From the NCBI RefSeq assembly GCF_963924675.1, contig NC_089224.1, positions 46,233,158 through 46,297,157 on the forward strand: a stretch of DNA of 64,000 nucleotides. Direction: 5' to 3'. A model generated the notes under the pieces. The model ran no database searches and was not told the origin of the DNA. It worked only from the letters and a program-made list of their open reading frames with translations. Shown in pieces: positions 38,764 through 50,284 of the stretch. Position 1 is the stretch's first letter. Each line of letters begins with the position of its first letter. Made by a program: the position numbers and the translations under genes. The stretch comes from Phocoena phocoena (lineage: Eukaryota > Chordata > Mammalia > Artiodactyla > Phocoenidae).

Positions 38764-39703
38764 GTGTAATTAAACTAATGGAGTCTCAGCTAAGAAAAAT
38801 TTTAAAGTATAGTGCTGGTAACCCCACAGAAAATCGAAAGAATGGCAGTTGAAGTTTGTTCGGGAGGGTGGCTAACTGACTTGTTTGACTAGGAGAGGAT
38901 TGAATTGTAATTAAGTGGCTGAACTAATATGATTAAGGAAATCATATGGTTTAGAACTTAATATATTTCTAAATTTGGTTTACTTGGCATTGTACTTTAG
39001 CTTATAACTTATGTACTTATGAAAAGCTGTTTTTTTTGTTTTTTGGTTTTTTTTGGTTAAGAGCTGTTACATTAAAATATGCTTACAATATATGGTTAGT
39101 TTCAAACCAACCTGAAGTTTGTTCTACCCGGAATGTTTAACTATTGCTACTAGACACTTGGCACTTTCATTCATTTAATACTGCAACCTGGGGATGGGGA
39201 GGGGGGAGTTAATTGAAATTCTTAATTTGGATCAAAAGTGTCTGGATAGAAAATGCCTAGCTTATGATCTCTTTAAGGATAAATTCTCATTTTTTCATGC
39301 TTGCATTTTTAGTCATGGTATGTAATGTGTGCAGTGTTTATGAAAGGAATGAATGAATGGCCAGCAGCACACTTGTTGGAAATAATTAGACCATGGTGGT
39401 AATGGGAACCATCCCAGATTAACTCACCCCAAGAAATCTATTGATGATTTGAAAAATTTGCATATTAGCTGATTAATATAGTTTATCTTATCTCAACAAA
39501 TTTAAGGCAAACTGAAAATCCTAATAGAGTTAAATGATATCTGAGGTTTTAATATCAAAACAAATCTCAAGAAACATTTATTTTGACAGCCACACTATCA
39601 AAATGAAAGTGGGGTTAAAGCCATGGAGAGATAACAAAAGCATTTCATAAGATATGAAGTCCAAGTAAGCTATATTGGTAAAAGAATTCAAACACTTCCA
39701 AAT

Positions 39704-39892
39704 GGGGGCTTCCCTGGTGGTGCAGTGGTTGAGAGTCCGCCTGCCGATGCAGGGGACGCGGGTTTGTGCCCTTGTCCGGGAATATCCCACATGCTGCGGA
39801 GTGGCTAGGCCCGTGAGCCATGGCCGCTGAGCCTGCGCGTCCTGCAACGGGAGAGGCCACAACAGTGAGAGGCCCGCATACCGCAAAAAAAA
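39704..39892 (+). mobile_element. CHR SINE, short form with internal deletion
   Basis: GGGGCTTCCCTGGTGGTGCA to GCCCGCATACCGCAAAAAAA. About 15-20 bases (the usual CCGGAGCCTGTGCTC segment) are missing between GCGCGTCC and TGCAACGG. A 10-bp TSD, ACTTCCAAAT, lies at 39694-39703 and 39893-39902. Confidence 0.92.
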
Positions 39893-40000
39893 ACTTCCAA
39901 ATTTATACCCTTCATATCATTAATCATTAACTAAACTTCCAAATTAAACATAAAACTAATTAAGAAACTTCCAAATTTATATCATTCATTTTAATAGTCT
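39885..40000 (+). repeat. Local direct repeat beside the SINE
   Basis: ACTTCCAAAT recurs: in the two SINE TSDs, again near 39935-39944 (ACTTCCAAAT before TAAAC), and near 39965-39977 with TTATA following. This suggests small tandem duplications of the target region after or around insertion. Confidence 0.6.
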
Positions 40001-40369
40001 AGCAGAATCATGTTATCCTAATCTGTTTAAAAAAATTTTGTGTTAAGGTCTTTATCTTCCCTGCTACATTGTTGGCAGGGGCATAATATCCACATCCTAC
40101 TAGAGTCCTAGACCCATCCATGAAATGGTGGGAGATATCCGTAAGGGCAGAGGCTGAGTTTTAATATCTCTAACACCGAACTCTTGGTTTGTCAGAAATT
40201 TTGTCTAAATGACACCTTTCCTTTGTCCCTACTTAGTGAAAATATGCTTAACTGTTGGCAAACTAGTCATGTGTTAAGACTAACGTTCCGTAGGAATTTA
40301 GCATTTATAAAATGACTTTCTCATAACTGTTTATATATTACATTGGGTCTACACAGGGATGCCTTTTAA

Positions 40370-40490
40370 AATTTTATGGACAGAAGAATCTGAGGTAGAA
40401 AGAAGTTAAGTAACTTGCCTAAAGTAGTTACTCCAGCTAGGAAATGTCAGAGCCAGGCAGAGAACACAGATTTGCTAGTCTAAATTAGGT
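40370..40490 (-). mobile_element. MIR SINE remnant
   Basis: AAGTTAAGTAACTTGCCTAA followed by AGTAGTTACTCCAGCTAGGA and AATGTCAGAGCCAGGCAGAG follows the MIR core (AGGTTAAGTAACTTGCCCAAGG...). Confidence 0.7.
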
Positions 40491-40734
40491 TTCTTTATAA
40501 AATTCAACTACTAATGTATCGTGTTTTTTTATAGGAAAAGGTGTATGGTGGAAGTACACACAGGTGGGAAACCTTAATCTCACTTTTTCTTACTTTCCTA
40601 ATGTTTTGAAATCCAGAAACCTTGTTCTTCAAATTCATTCAGCATCACATTGTTTTAAACATTTTTCTTTTATTATACAAGTAAGAATTTTTGTAGAAAA
40701 AGGAGAAGCTACAAATAAGCAAAAAGGAGAAAAT

Positions 40735-40815
40735 CCTTTTCATCCAAGCATCCAGCACAGAGTGCTGGGCATAGAAGCCATTAATAAATATCTATTGATT
40801 GAATGCCAGGAATTA
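40735..40815 (+). mobile_element. LINE-2 3' tip
   Basis: CACAGAGTGCTGGGCATAGA followed by AGCCATTAATAAATATCTAT and TGATTGAATG is the L2 3' end (GTGCCTGGCACATAGTAGGTGCTCAATAAATATTTGTTGAATG) in diverged form. Confidence 0.65.
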
Positions 40816-40819
40816 GCTC

Positions 40820-43670
40820 CCTGACCTCTGGGTAAATTGCTTAAGTTGTCATATTCCATCTGTAAAAAGGGGTGGCTGGCAGGGCTCTTGCACTACTTAT
40901 TTCCTTACGTTATGGATTTATTTGACATCAGTGATCTTTCAGGGACTTGGTGAAAGGTGTTAAATAAATCGTACCTTTATTATTATCTCTGAGGAGGAAA
41001 TTACTTGAAATTTGCTGTTTTTAAATATCTTACTGCTCTTTGTCATAAGTAGGAAAGAAAATGACTTATTTGCAGTGTATGATATGCTTATTTGGGTGGG
41101 AGTATGTAGGAGAACAAATGCATTTATTTATAAATAAATCATCATTATAAAATATTAAAAACTTCTTCCTGTGATATTTCAAGTGCTGTTGTTTAGTTTT
41201 GACCCTCCCTGAGCCCACACTGCAGTCAGATGGATTTAGAGTTTATCTACCAGCATTTCTTCATGAAAATAGAATAATAAGGAAAAGAATGAGAGTAGGG
41301 AAAGCTTATTTGATTTCTTGCTATTCTTTCTGGTTGATTGTATTTAGTCCATGGGTATTATAGGGGTATGTGTATATTAATTCATATGATTTACTTAGTT
41401 TATTAGGTGATATCAGTGACATTGTCCAAAAATGTGGCTATTTGGAAGAGAAATGAAGTTAGTGGGTTTTCAAAATAGGATATGACAGTACATGAAGAGA
41501 ATGATTTTTAAAAAACGCAAATGTACCTGTTGTCCCATGATAAATTTCAATAAACTGGGCTTTTCTCCGGGTGGGATTATAATGGCTCCAAAATATTCAC
41601 TAGCATGATAAGCAGATTTTCTTTTTCCTATTGTTTTAGCACTATTTTATACTTCCCAAATTTTCTTATAGCTGAGCTTGTATTTCCATTCTATAGGTGG
41701 TGTGTGTACATAGAGAGAAATATGTTCATCCATTTAGTTAAATCTCCTGTTAAAATTGGTTGGGACTAGTGGTGGGACAATAAAGGCAACAAACAAAAAA
41801 ATACCCTGGAAACATAAATTCCTGGCTTATTCTTTATAAATTTTCTTTTCTTTTTATATAAATGAATTGGGTTATAATAGAGTTCTACAAAAAATTAATT
41901 GAAAGGCTCTTAGCAAAATTCATATTTCTATTAATATCTGATACTTAATAAATCTAGAATAAATTTTTAAAGTATGATATGACAGTAGGATCTTAAAGTG
42001 AATTTTTCACTTAAGGTCCAATAGTTTCATAATAGAAGTGGTTCCCTCTAAAGGTTATTTTGGGACTTAGTTCACCTTCATTCAGTTTTATAATGTATCT
42101 TTTGGAATCGACTCAGTGAAAATTATTACGGTCACACTTTAAGAGGAGTAATTTTTCTTCTGATTTACACTGAATGAGCGAACATTAGCTAGCTCTTCAA
42201 GTTAGGGTCTTAATTATTCTCTTGTTTGACCTTTGCCTATAACATTTGGTTTGAGTTGTGTTCTTCTCTTTGACTTTAAGATTCAGCCACTGGCAGGAGC
42301 CTTATTTAATCTTTCTATTGAGCTGTTTCATCTCCTTGAATAGGACATAAACCTATTCATCAACCTATCTTTCATATGGGCATGCTGTTCTGGAATACTA
42401 TTAAGATTGAGTGCATTGTGGCAGGGTGCATTCTATTTAAAAAGCAATGTAATATGTTTCAGTGTGATTAAGAACAAGGGTTTTATAAGTGCAGTATATA
42501 GTAAAATCATAACACTCAAGGGTTTTTTACATAATGTGCTATGCCTGATGTGCAAACGGTTGGTTTAATTTTTTACTTTAGCTTTTTCAAAGCATGGTGT
42601 TTCTCATAAATGCTGCCAGTACGTTCTGATGTTTCATTCCTTAATACTTGAGCTGATATGGTACTATCACTAAATTATATCAAGTTCCCGAGGAATCAAA
42701 TTTCTAGTTTGATTTATACAGGTAAAACAGGGTCTCACTCAGATTTAATCTGACTTCATAATCAGAATGAAAACAAGAAAATGAAAATCTAATTTATAGA
42801 ATTTTTTTGTGTGTGTGGGCAGCCTCTATTAAAGAAATTCAGTATTTATTTATTTACTGGTCTAATAAAAATTAAATTCTCTTCTAAAAAGCACTTACTG
42901 TGAAACATTTTTAAAAATTCAAGTTTGATTCTGAATCTTTGTTTTGTTTCTGTTCTTTTGTTTTGTCCCAATTTCCTGACTGTGTTATAGCAGATGTGGT
43001 ATTTTAGCTGAGAGTTGTTTTATGCTTAAATGAAGATCCTAAAAAACAAAATGCCTTTGCCTTCAAGTTAGAAGTGGCACGTATGACTTGTCTTTGGAAT
43101 AACAGAATTGTAGATCTAGAAGCTGCCTCTGGGGTGAGTGGTGAAAGGGACTCTCCAAAGGTCAGATGGCAAATTTGTGGTAGAAACAGAGCCAGGACCA
43201 CGTCTCTTGATTCCTTGCTAATTTATCTGTTACTACCCCACAGGACTCAAATTCAGATTGCATTTCTATTTTCTGTTGGTTTGTTTTATTGCAGTATTTC
43301 AGTTACTGCTTTATAATACATAACCTTGGAAACTTTATTTACAGCTTTTTCATAACATGAGCTAGTTTGGGCTTCATGAGTTTGAAGGTGGGCTGACTTT
43401 GTGAACCGCCGGCTAGTACTTTTAGTGGTGGGTTGAGCCAAAAGAATTCCAAAGTGAAGAATATTTTCCTTTTTCATATATCCCTGTCAAGAATCCCTAG
43501 GGCCAAAAATAAAACCAGATAGAAAAATGCTTAATTAAACTGAGGGTAAGTATGTAAATTTAAATCTGTTCTTTGGACAGATTTGGGGGAAATTTCACAA
43601 GAAGGTCTCTAATGTTTATGGTTTGTGTTTGACTACCGTTAGATTAGTAGATGATTTCTAGTTTCCAGAA
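40820..43670. other. 2.8 kb of largely unique intronic DNA
   Basis: No exon. A probable MIR-like piece lies at 40825-40985 and another may lie at 43130-43230 (AGAAACAGAGCCAGGACCAC). The interval 40.99-43.1 kb shows no repeat I can name. Confidence 0.4.
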
Positions 43671-43880
43671 AGTGTTCTCAAGCTTTATAGGGATTATCTC
43701 ATTTATGCCTTTAGCATGGTGGATGATCTCTTAAAGCTTAACGAATGGTATGATATAGGTAATAGCATTAGCTCCATTTTATAACTGAGAGAATAGGATG
43801 TATTATGCTAGTGTCCAAGGTGGGATTTGAACCAAGGGGTTCTCAAAACCCCTGGCTCTCGACCTCTAAGCTCTTCTGCT
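43670..43880 (-). mobile_element. MIR SINE remnant
   Basis: GGGATTATCTCATTTATGCC, TAGCTCCATTTTATAACTGA and GGTGGGATTTGAACCAAGGG preserve the MIR order, with diverged spacing. Confidence 0.65.
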
Positions 43881-44486
43881 TCCACATTACACACAATTTC
43901 CTGTCAGAAAATGATGCCTACCACTAAACTGAAGTTTTCAAGGGGCTTTGCTTTAAGTTAGCAAACATTTTTACACTTCCTACGGTAAACCTGAGAATTC
44001 CATGTACTTGAGAATTCTCACACTTATATTTGGGATACAGTAGTAATTTCTGGGATCATCTTAACTTGCAACCTCTTTTTCCTCTTCTTTCTTCATATTC
44101 AGTCTTAATTTCTACACTTCCCCTTTTCCTTGCCTTATTTGGAGCAATAGTCAGTGTACCTTGGGCATTATTTGGATACCTTCATTTCTATTCTTAAAAG
44201 AGTAAGTGATTCTCTGTTATTCCCAAATAAGATTAAAGCTGCTAGCTAGCCCTTGGCTCCTAAATTCTTTACCAATGTCCTGTTTCTTTACCTTCCTCTT
44301 AGAGAACTTGTTTCCTTGGTATTGTATCTCAAGATTGAAAAGAACCACGAAGAAATACCTACCTCAGTTACCCATCTAGTGGAATGTTTCTCCCATACTC
44401 CTGCTTGGACTATAATCTTTTCCTAGAATCATTACTACTCATTAAAAATTTCTTCCTCCTTTTGACAATATCATACCTGCTTTCTT

Positions 44487-44608
44487 TTTTTTCTTTTGGC
44501 TGTACCTCGCAGCTCGCAGGATCTTAGTTACCCAACCAGGGATTGAACCTGGGCCACGGCAGTGAAAGAGCGGAGTCCTAACCACTGGACCGCCAGGGAA
44601 CTCCCCAG
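44487..44608 (-). mobile_element. tRNA-Glu SINE, short 120-bp variant
   Basis: Minus strand reads GGGGAGTTCCCTGGCGGTCC, then AGTGGTTAGGACTCC, B box GGTTCAATCCC, and GGTTGGGTAACTAAGATCCT before an A-rich tail. It lacks the body of both CHR forms elsewhere in the window and resembles the general cetartiodactyl tRNA-Glu SINE. A 12-bp TSD, ACCTGCTTTCTT, lies at 44475-44486 and 44609-44620. Confidence 0.9.
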
Positions 44609-44941
44609 ACCTGCTTTCTTTAACCACACAACAATGAAGCCCAATGACTGACTCCCTCTTTGCTTCTCCCTGGTTTGTTCCCTAAGCTTTTCAGTTTGTG
44701 AGTTTCCACCTATAATATTGACTATTAATGGTTTCTGTGTTTGTTCTGATTTCTCTTTCTTTTATATTTGTACTACTTCCCCCTATTAAATAATTCCTGG
44801 AATTCAGAGGCCATGAGAGGTACCATGCAATTAGCACTGCATTTGGTAATCGGAAGGTATTTTGTAACATTTGACCCCATAAGAGTAGCAGCTGGTTTTC
44901 TCCTCTTGCTCCGTCTCTGTTTAGCTCAAAGACATACCAGA

Positions 44942-45156
44942 GGGCTTCCCTGGTGGTGCGGTGGTTGAGAGTCTGCCTGCCGATGCAGGGGGCGCGGGTT
45001 CGTGCCCCGGTCCGGGAAGGTCCCACATGCTGCGGAGCAGCTGGGCCTGCGTGAGCCATGGCTGCTGAGCCTGTGCATCCGGAGCCTGTGCTCCGCAACG
45101 GGAGAGGCCACAACAGTGAGAGGCCCGCGTACTGCAAAAAACAAACAAACAAACAA
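44942..45156 (+). mobile_element. CHR SINE, short form
   Basis: GGGCTTCCCTGGTGGTGCGG head, GGGTTCGTGCCCCGGTCCGG, end CGCGTACTGCAAAAAACAAA with an (AAAC)n tail. A 14-bp TSD, AAAGACATACCAGA, lies at 44928-44941 and 45157-45170. A 157-codon minus-strand frame crossing it is fortuitous. Confidence 0.94.
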
Positions 45157-45332
45157 AAAGACATACCAGAACTGCAAATCTCAGTGAGAAATCAGTGTAG
45201 CTCACTTTTATAGTCAGGACAGAGAGAAAGCAGTAGATCACTTCTCAGTTCAACAGGAGCAAGCAAAAAATCATACTCTGTGAAAGTAGATTTTCTTTAA
45301 TGATATAGTTAAATTTTTATAGTACTTTTGAG

Positions 45333-45545
45333 CAGTGGTGTCAGACTTTATTTTAGCAGTGGCTTACTTTTTTTTTTCACATAATCTGAAGGGACCCTGA
45401 TCCTGTATCTAAAACTCAGGATTGGTCCTTAGGCTATTTACAGTTTCATTGTTTGGGGCAAGCACCCTATTGCTTTTGTAAAAGCAGTACACACTGCTGG
45501 GGTATAGGGTTTTCTGGAACACAGTCTGAAAACCCTTGCTTTAGG
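45333..45545. mobile_element. Possible hAT-type MITE
   Basis: Left edge GCAGTGGTGTCAGACTTTAT and right edge CAGTCTGAAAACCCTTGCTT are roughly inverted versions of one another, as in Charlie-type MITEs. The body matches no family I can name. Confidence 0.35.
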
Positions 45546-46900
45546 AGAGTGGAGAGACAGAATTTTCCTTGGTTTATTTGGGAAGATTGAAAGATTGTCA
45601 GACTGAACAGGAACCACATTCTTGTATGCACTATGTCTAAACAGTTGCCATCATATCAGTATCACCCTCACTCTGTCTTCATTTGGAATATCTAATGGAG
45701 CTTAAATCAATTAGGATACTTAGGATAGGCTATCTCTGTGCCAAAATGCCAGACAGAAAGAACAAAGTAGAGTCCACAAGATGTTGAAAAGGAATCTTGT
45801 TTTTAGCTCTTTCTCTAAAGTTAGAACAGTTTTGATCCCTTCCCTGGAAGCATTTTTTTTTTCTCCCCCTACTGAAAAGGGAATAAAGCAAAAATTGAGA
45901 AGAGAAAAATTGGATCATTGACCTTTTTTGCATGATTATATTTTGGTGTTTCTGTGAAGTTAGTTTGAGGTGATCTTTTAGGCTATTGTATTTTTTTTTC
46001 AAATTCAGTAGAAAATGAGTCTTAACTTAAATTGATTATATTTACTTATTTTATAACACATTGCCACTTCTGTCACCCGAATGCAGTTGATAGCTGTCTT
46101 GTGTGTAACACCAATTCGTAAATCTCTGCATTGAATACTTAAAGGGTGAGTATTAAAAATTGCATGCTATACAAGAAGAGATGGGTGTACCACATTTAAA
46201 AGTGGCTCTTACACATTGTGCACTTATTAAAAGAAAAAAATTAAGCTGAAAAATATCCCTTTAATATGAATGTGTTTGAGGAAATCGTAACCTCTGTATT
46301 CTAATATTTTGAGTGTCATCACTTTTGTATCCTTCCTTTCCTTCTTGATCCAGGTAGCTTTTTCCCTTGCAACACTGCTTCCCTCCCCTTGAGTAGGTAG
46401 CTTTACAGTTGTGATCTTTCTTTTTCTCAAATTGCACTTAAAATCCACTTCTTTTTTTGGGGTTGACCTTCCTTAGTCCAGATGCTTCCTTCTGTACCGT
46501 GTTTAGGAACTCTATTTCAAGGGACATACTTAAAAAAAAAATCTCTTACTTAAGATTAGGTTATACAATTCCCAATAATTATATCTACCTAAAAAACCTT
46601 CATGATGAAGAATCATAATGAAGGTTTTGTAAGTAGATGCAAAGTGTTTTCTTGGGAGTTCGTAGCATTGGGAGAATTTAAGATTTGAGAAATGAGATTG
46701 TGAGGTCATAAGAGCCAAACCTATGTGAGTGTTAAATGGTGAATTCAGGATGGGAGAAAATGTTCAGGAAGGAGGAAGTAGCCTTCACTTCAGCTAGAGA
46801 GGAAAATCCAGGTAAGGGGCTAAGCAGCCCTGGAGGCAGGTATAAAGGCAGGCTTTCTTTAGGTTGTTTACACATCTGTCTCTGAAAGCAACATAAATAG
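45546..46900. other. Unique intronic DNA, no gene seen
   Basis: AT-rich sequence; only short chance frames and homopolymer runs. Confidence 0.4.
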
Positions 46901-46904
46901 CACT

Positions 46905-47310
46905 TTTTTCCTGCCTGGCCAACACATACCCTGCTCCTTTTTTATTTTGAGGTCTCAGCTTAAATGTCACCTTCTCAGGGAGGGTGTATTCATCTAAAGT
47001 AAAGAGGAACTCTCCCATTTCCCTCATGTCAGCCTGCTGTATTTTCATTGTAGCACTTAATACTTTCTCGATATTTTCTTGTACGTGTATTCTTTCTTCT
47101 CTCCTCCTCACCCTCCCTGCCTCCTAACAGTGGACATAAGGTTAATAAGTGCAGGGGACGTGTCAGCTGTGTTTATCGCTCTATCTCATGTCCCTAGAAT
47201 AGAACCTGCACTTAGAGGACAGTGTCTTTGGCTAGACTGTCATCTGCTTGAGAGCAAGATTCTACCTTATCTTTGTAGCCCTATGATTATATAGTGCCTG
47301 TTGAATTGAA
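46905..47310 (+). mobile_element. LINE-2 3' region
   Basis: GGTCTCAGCTTAAATGTCAC, CTTCTCAGGGAGGGTGTATT, TTTTCATTGTAGCACTTAAT, then ATCTGCTTGAGAGCAAGATT and ATAGTGCCTGTTGAATTGAA, match the well-known L2 3' order. The end looks partly duplicated (two CTAGAATAG/TATAGTGCC-type segments). Confidence 0.75.
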
Positions 47311-47554
47311 TTAATTAGGGTAATATTATTGAGAAGATAGGATAATTTTATAAATGAAGACATTATATTCCCTTTTTCCCTCTAAATAAAAAGCAGTATC
47401 ATTCTTAGTGATAGCAGGGCCAAGTGTAAAACCTGGGATAAAACTGGGTAAAACTTTGATGCCAGAGGACTCTCCCAAGGGTTGTTGACTTCTGCTATTT
47501 CAGAAATCATGAGGGGATTATTTTAGGAAGTGAGATTCTTCAATGGCTCTTTAT

Positions 47555-48256
47555 ATATTTGATTAAATAATGAAAAGCAATATTAGTTTCAGATGTACAA
47601 TATAGTGATTCAGAACTTTTATAGATTATACTCCATTTAAAGTTATTATAAAACATTGGCTATATTCCCTGTGCTATACAATATCTCCTTATAGCTTCTA
47701 TGCATACATTTATTTTATACATAGCAGTTTGTACCTCTTAATCCCATACCCTTATCAAGCCCCTTCCCCCTTTTCTCTCCCCACTGGTAACCACAAGTTT
47801 GTTCTCTGTATCTGTGAGTCTGTTTCTGTTTTGTTATATTCATTCGTTTTCTTTTTTAGATTCCACATATAGGTGATAAATATTTGTCTTTCTCTGTCTG
47901 ACTTATTTCAACAAACATAATACCCTCCAGGTCCATCCATGTTGCTGCAAATGGCAAAGTTTCATTCTTTTTTATGGCTGAGTAGTATTCCAGTATATAT
48001 ATATATGCCACATCTTCTTTATCCATTCGTCTGTTGATGGACACTTAGGCTGCTTCCATATCTTGGCTATTGTAAATAATGCTGCTCTGAACATTGGTGT
48101 GCATGTATCTTTTCCAATTAGTGGTTTTGTTTTCTTTGGATATATACCTAGGGTTGGAATTGCTGGATCATATGGTAGTTCTGTTTTTAGTTTCTTGAGG
48201 AACCTGCATACTGTTTTCCACAGTGGCTGCACCAGTTTACATTCCCACCAACAGTT
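47555..48256 (-). mobile_element. 5'-truncated L1, antisense, frame-disrupted
   Basis: Minus-strand frames hold ORF2p C-terminal motifs [13 protein letters not shown] and [11 protein letters not shown], then [20 protein letters not shown] in another frame. The break falls at a TA-rich slippage tract near 47993-48006. The 3' UTR is longer and more diverged than in the 29.7-kb copy, and no convincing TSD was found, so this copy is older. Confidence 0.88.
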
Positions 48257-48451
48257 CTGATGACCAATTTTTTTGGTGTAGTAGTACACACTGAAATGAA
48301 GATGCTCCTGCCAAATATTGGGAGGATCTTAGTTATTTCCCTAGAAGACCATTTTCCATGTAGCTAATGTTGCTTTTCCAGATGGACCTTGTGAAATATG
48401 GTATTCTGAAAAATATTTTGCCCAAGGTTTAACTTTAAAAGTGGTGGTCTC

Positions 48452-48656
48452 GGGCTTCCCTGGTGGCGCAGTGGTTGGGAGTCCGCCTGCCAATGCAGGG
48501 GACACAGGTTTGTGCCCCGGTCCGGGAAGATCCCACATGCCGTGGAGTGGCTGGGCCCATGAGCCATGGCCACTGAGCCTGCACGTCTGGAGCCTATGCT
48601 CCGCAACGGGAGAGGCCACAACAGTGAGAGGCCTACGTACCGCAAAAAAAAAAAAA
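48452..48656 (+). mobile_element. CHR SINE, short form
   Basis: GGGCTTCCCTGGTGGCGCAG head, GGTTTGTGCCCCGGTCCGGG, and end CTACGTACCGC plus an A-tail. A perfect 15-bp TSD, AAAAGTGGTGGTCTC, lies at 48437-48451 and 48657-48671. Confidence 0.95.
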
Positions 48657-48671
48657 AAAAGTGGTGGTCTC

Positions 48672-50219
48672 CTTAAGATAGAAATATTAAGATTTTTCAA
48701 TGTAATAGTTTTCAATAAAAGAATTAGGTCTGTCTCTAGGTTGAACTTTCTCTGAAGATACAGTTTTACTCTTTCTTATCAGATTAGCCCGGATAGGTAA
48801 ATTTTCCACTAGGCCAATCATTTGAAGCAATGCTGTATACTGAGTTATATTGAGGGAACTTGGGACAGGTTGGTTGTTGTGCTATGAATTTTAGTGAAAG
48901 ATGTAAGCTTGAAGACTTATATTTAATATTTCCTAACAATTTGTAATGTTATGTAGTTTTGGGCACTCCCTGTATTTTGTTGACTTATTTGTTATGTGTT
49001 CCTTGAAGAAATGATTATGAAGGTGGTCTTATTTTAATATCATGGTTATATTTTCTCCAGATGAAATGTATTGACTTAACCTCAGCTAGACGGGCTAGTG
49101 ACGCAACTCCTCTGAAAGCTGAAAACGTGCATACATGTAAAAAAAAAAAAAAAAAATCCTCTCTTTTCCCCCACTACCTGGAGAGAGAGCCATGGATATT
49201 CTGAGTCTATACGTAAAGATTCCAAATTACCAACCAATGAAGTCATTTGTATGTATCATCATTAAGATTTTTCAACATAGCCAATTTGGAGTCTTGAACT
49301 CTTATTCCAAATCTAGGAGTTTTGTGTAACATTCAAAATTAATGATTCCTCTTTTGTATGTTATGCAGTTTTACCCTCCCTGAGTTTGGATGTGAATTTC
49401 TGAGTGTGTATGGTACGAGTTCTCTATAGAAGTATAAACTTCATCCATATTATCTGTTTTTTTATTCATCATTTTCATTGTTTCTTCTTATACTGACTGT
49501 TCCACTATGCTGTTACTTTCCTAATGCCTTTGCTCATACTTTCTGTTTGCCACCCAGGCATTTCTTGTCAGCTCCAGGCTTGCTCCATCTCCTCCTTTGA
49601 GGTCATACTAAAGTTACGTTTCATTGATTCTACTCAGTTTCATAAAGGGTGGGCTGGGTTCAGAGATGAAAAGAGTCCTGAGATACAACCTTAGCCCTTG
49701 GAAAGCACACAGTTAATCTAGGGTGAGGATGGGGCTTGATAGTAGCATATATATTAGGATTTGCTAATAAGATCAGTGAGAAAAAAGGTTGAACCCAGAA
49801 GAGGGACAGTGCCATTTTTGTTTTGGAGTATTGACAGAAGGCTCTCCAGAGGAGGTCTGTTTGAGTTGGTCCTTAAATGGTGAATCCTGAGGAGGTAGAC
49901 ATGTGTTTTACATCTGCCTAGTTAGGTAACTATATCTAGTTTGTTTCTTTGTAATTTTATGAAAGTTATTTAGAAAGTTATCTTGTGTGGCCACAGTTCT
50001 TTATTGTATAGGAAACAATTAGATTTTCACAATTGCATTTGAATTTTTTAAAAAGTCAGCAAGGTGAAAACAAGTCAACAATACAATTCAAAAATTGCAC
50101 GATGTTATCTTTAATCCTTTTTCAGGGAAATGAGGAAGTGACACAAAGGGGGAAAGCATTTTTTTGTTATTTGGAAAATACCTGTTTTGAAATGGGCTGA
50201 ATAGAAGCAATGGCAGAAT

Positions 50220-50220
<1 letters not shown>
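48672..50220. other. Intronic DNA, no gene; orphan A-run
   Basis: No exon. A pure A-run at about 49140-49156 follows sequence with several CpGs (GCTAGACGGGCTAGTGACGC) and could be the tail of an unrecognised retrosequence. 49660-49900 may be an unnamed ancient interspersed repeat. Confidence 0.4.
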
Positions 50221-50221
<1 letters not shown>

Positions 50222-50265
<44 letters not shown>

Positions 50266-50282
50266 TGTGTGCGTGCATGCGT
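50222..50282 (+). repeat. (TG)n microsatellite, interrupted
   Basis: TG run with a GG interruption near 50258 and a degenerate GCGTGCATGCGTG end. A 66-codon minus-strand frame through it encodes a Thr-His repeat and is spurious. Confidence 0.95.
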
Positions 50283-50284
50283 GA

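Noticed and set aside
44691..45241. 157-codon minus-strand frame, the longest in the window
   Set aside because: About half is antisense CHR SINE and the rest is unrelated intron. No domain, promoter or splice support.
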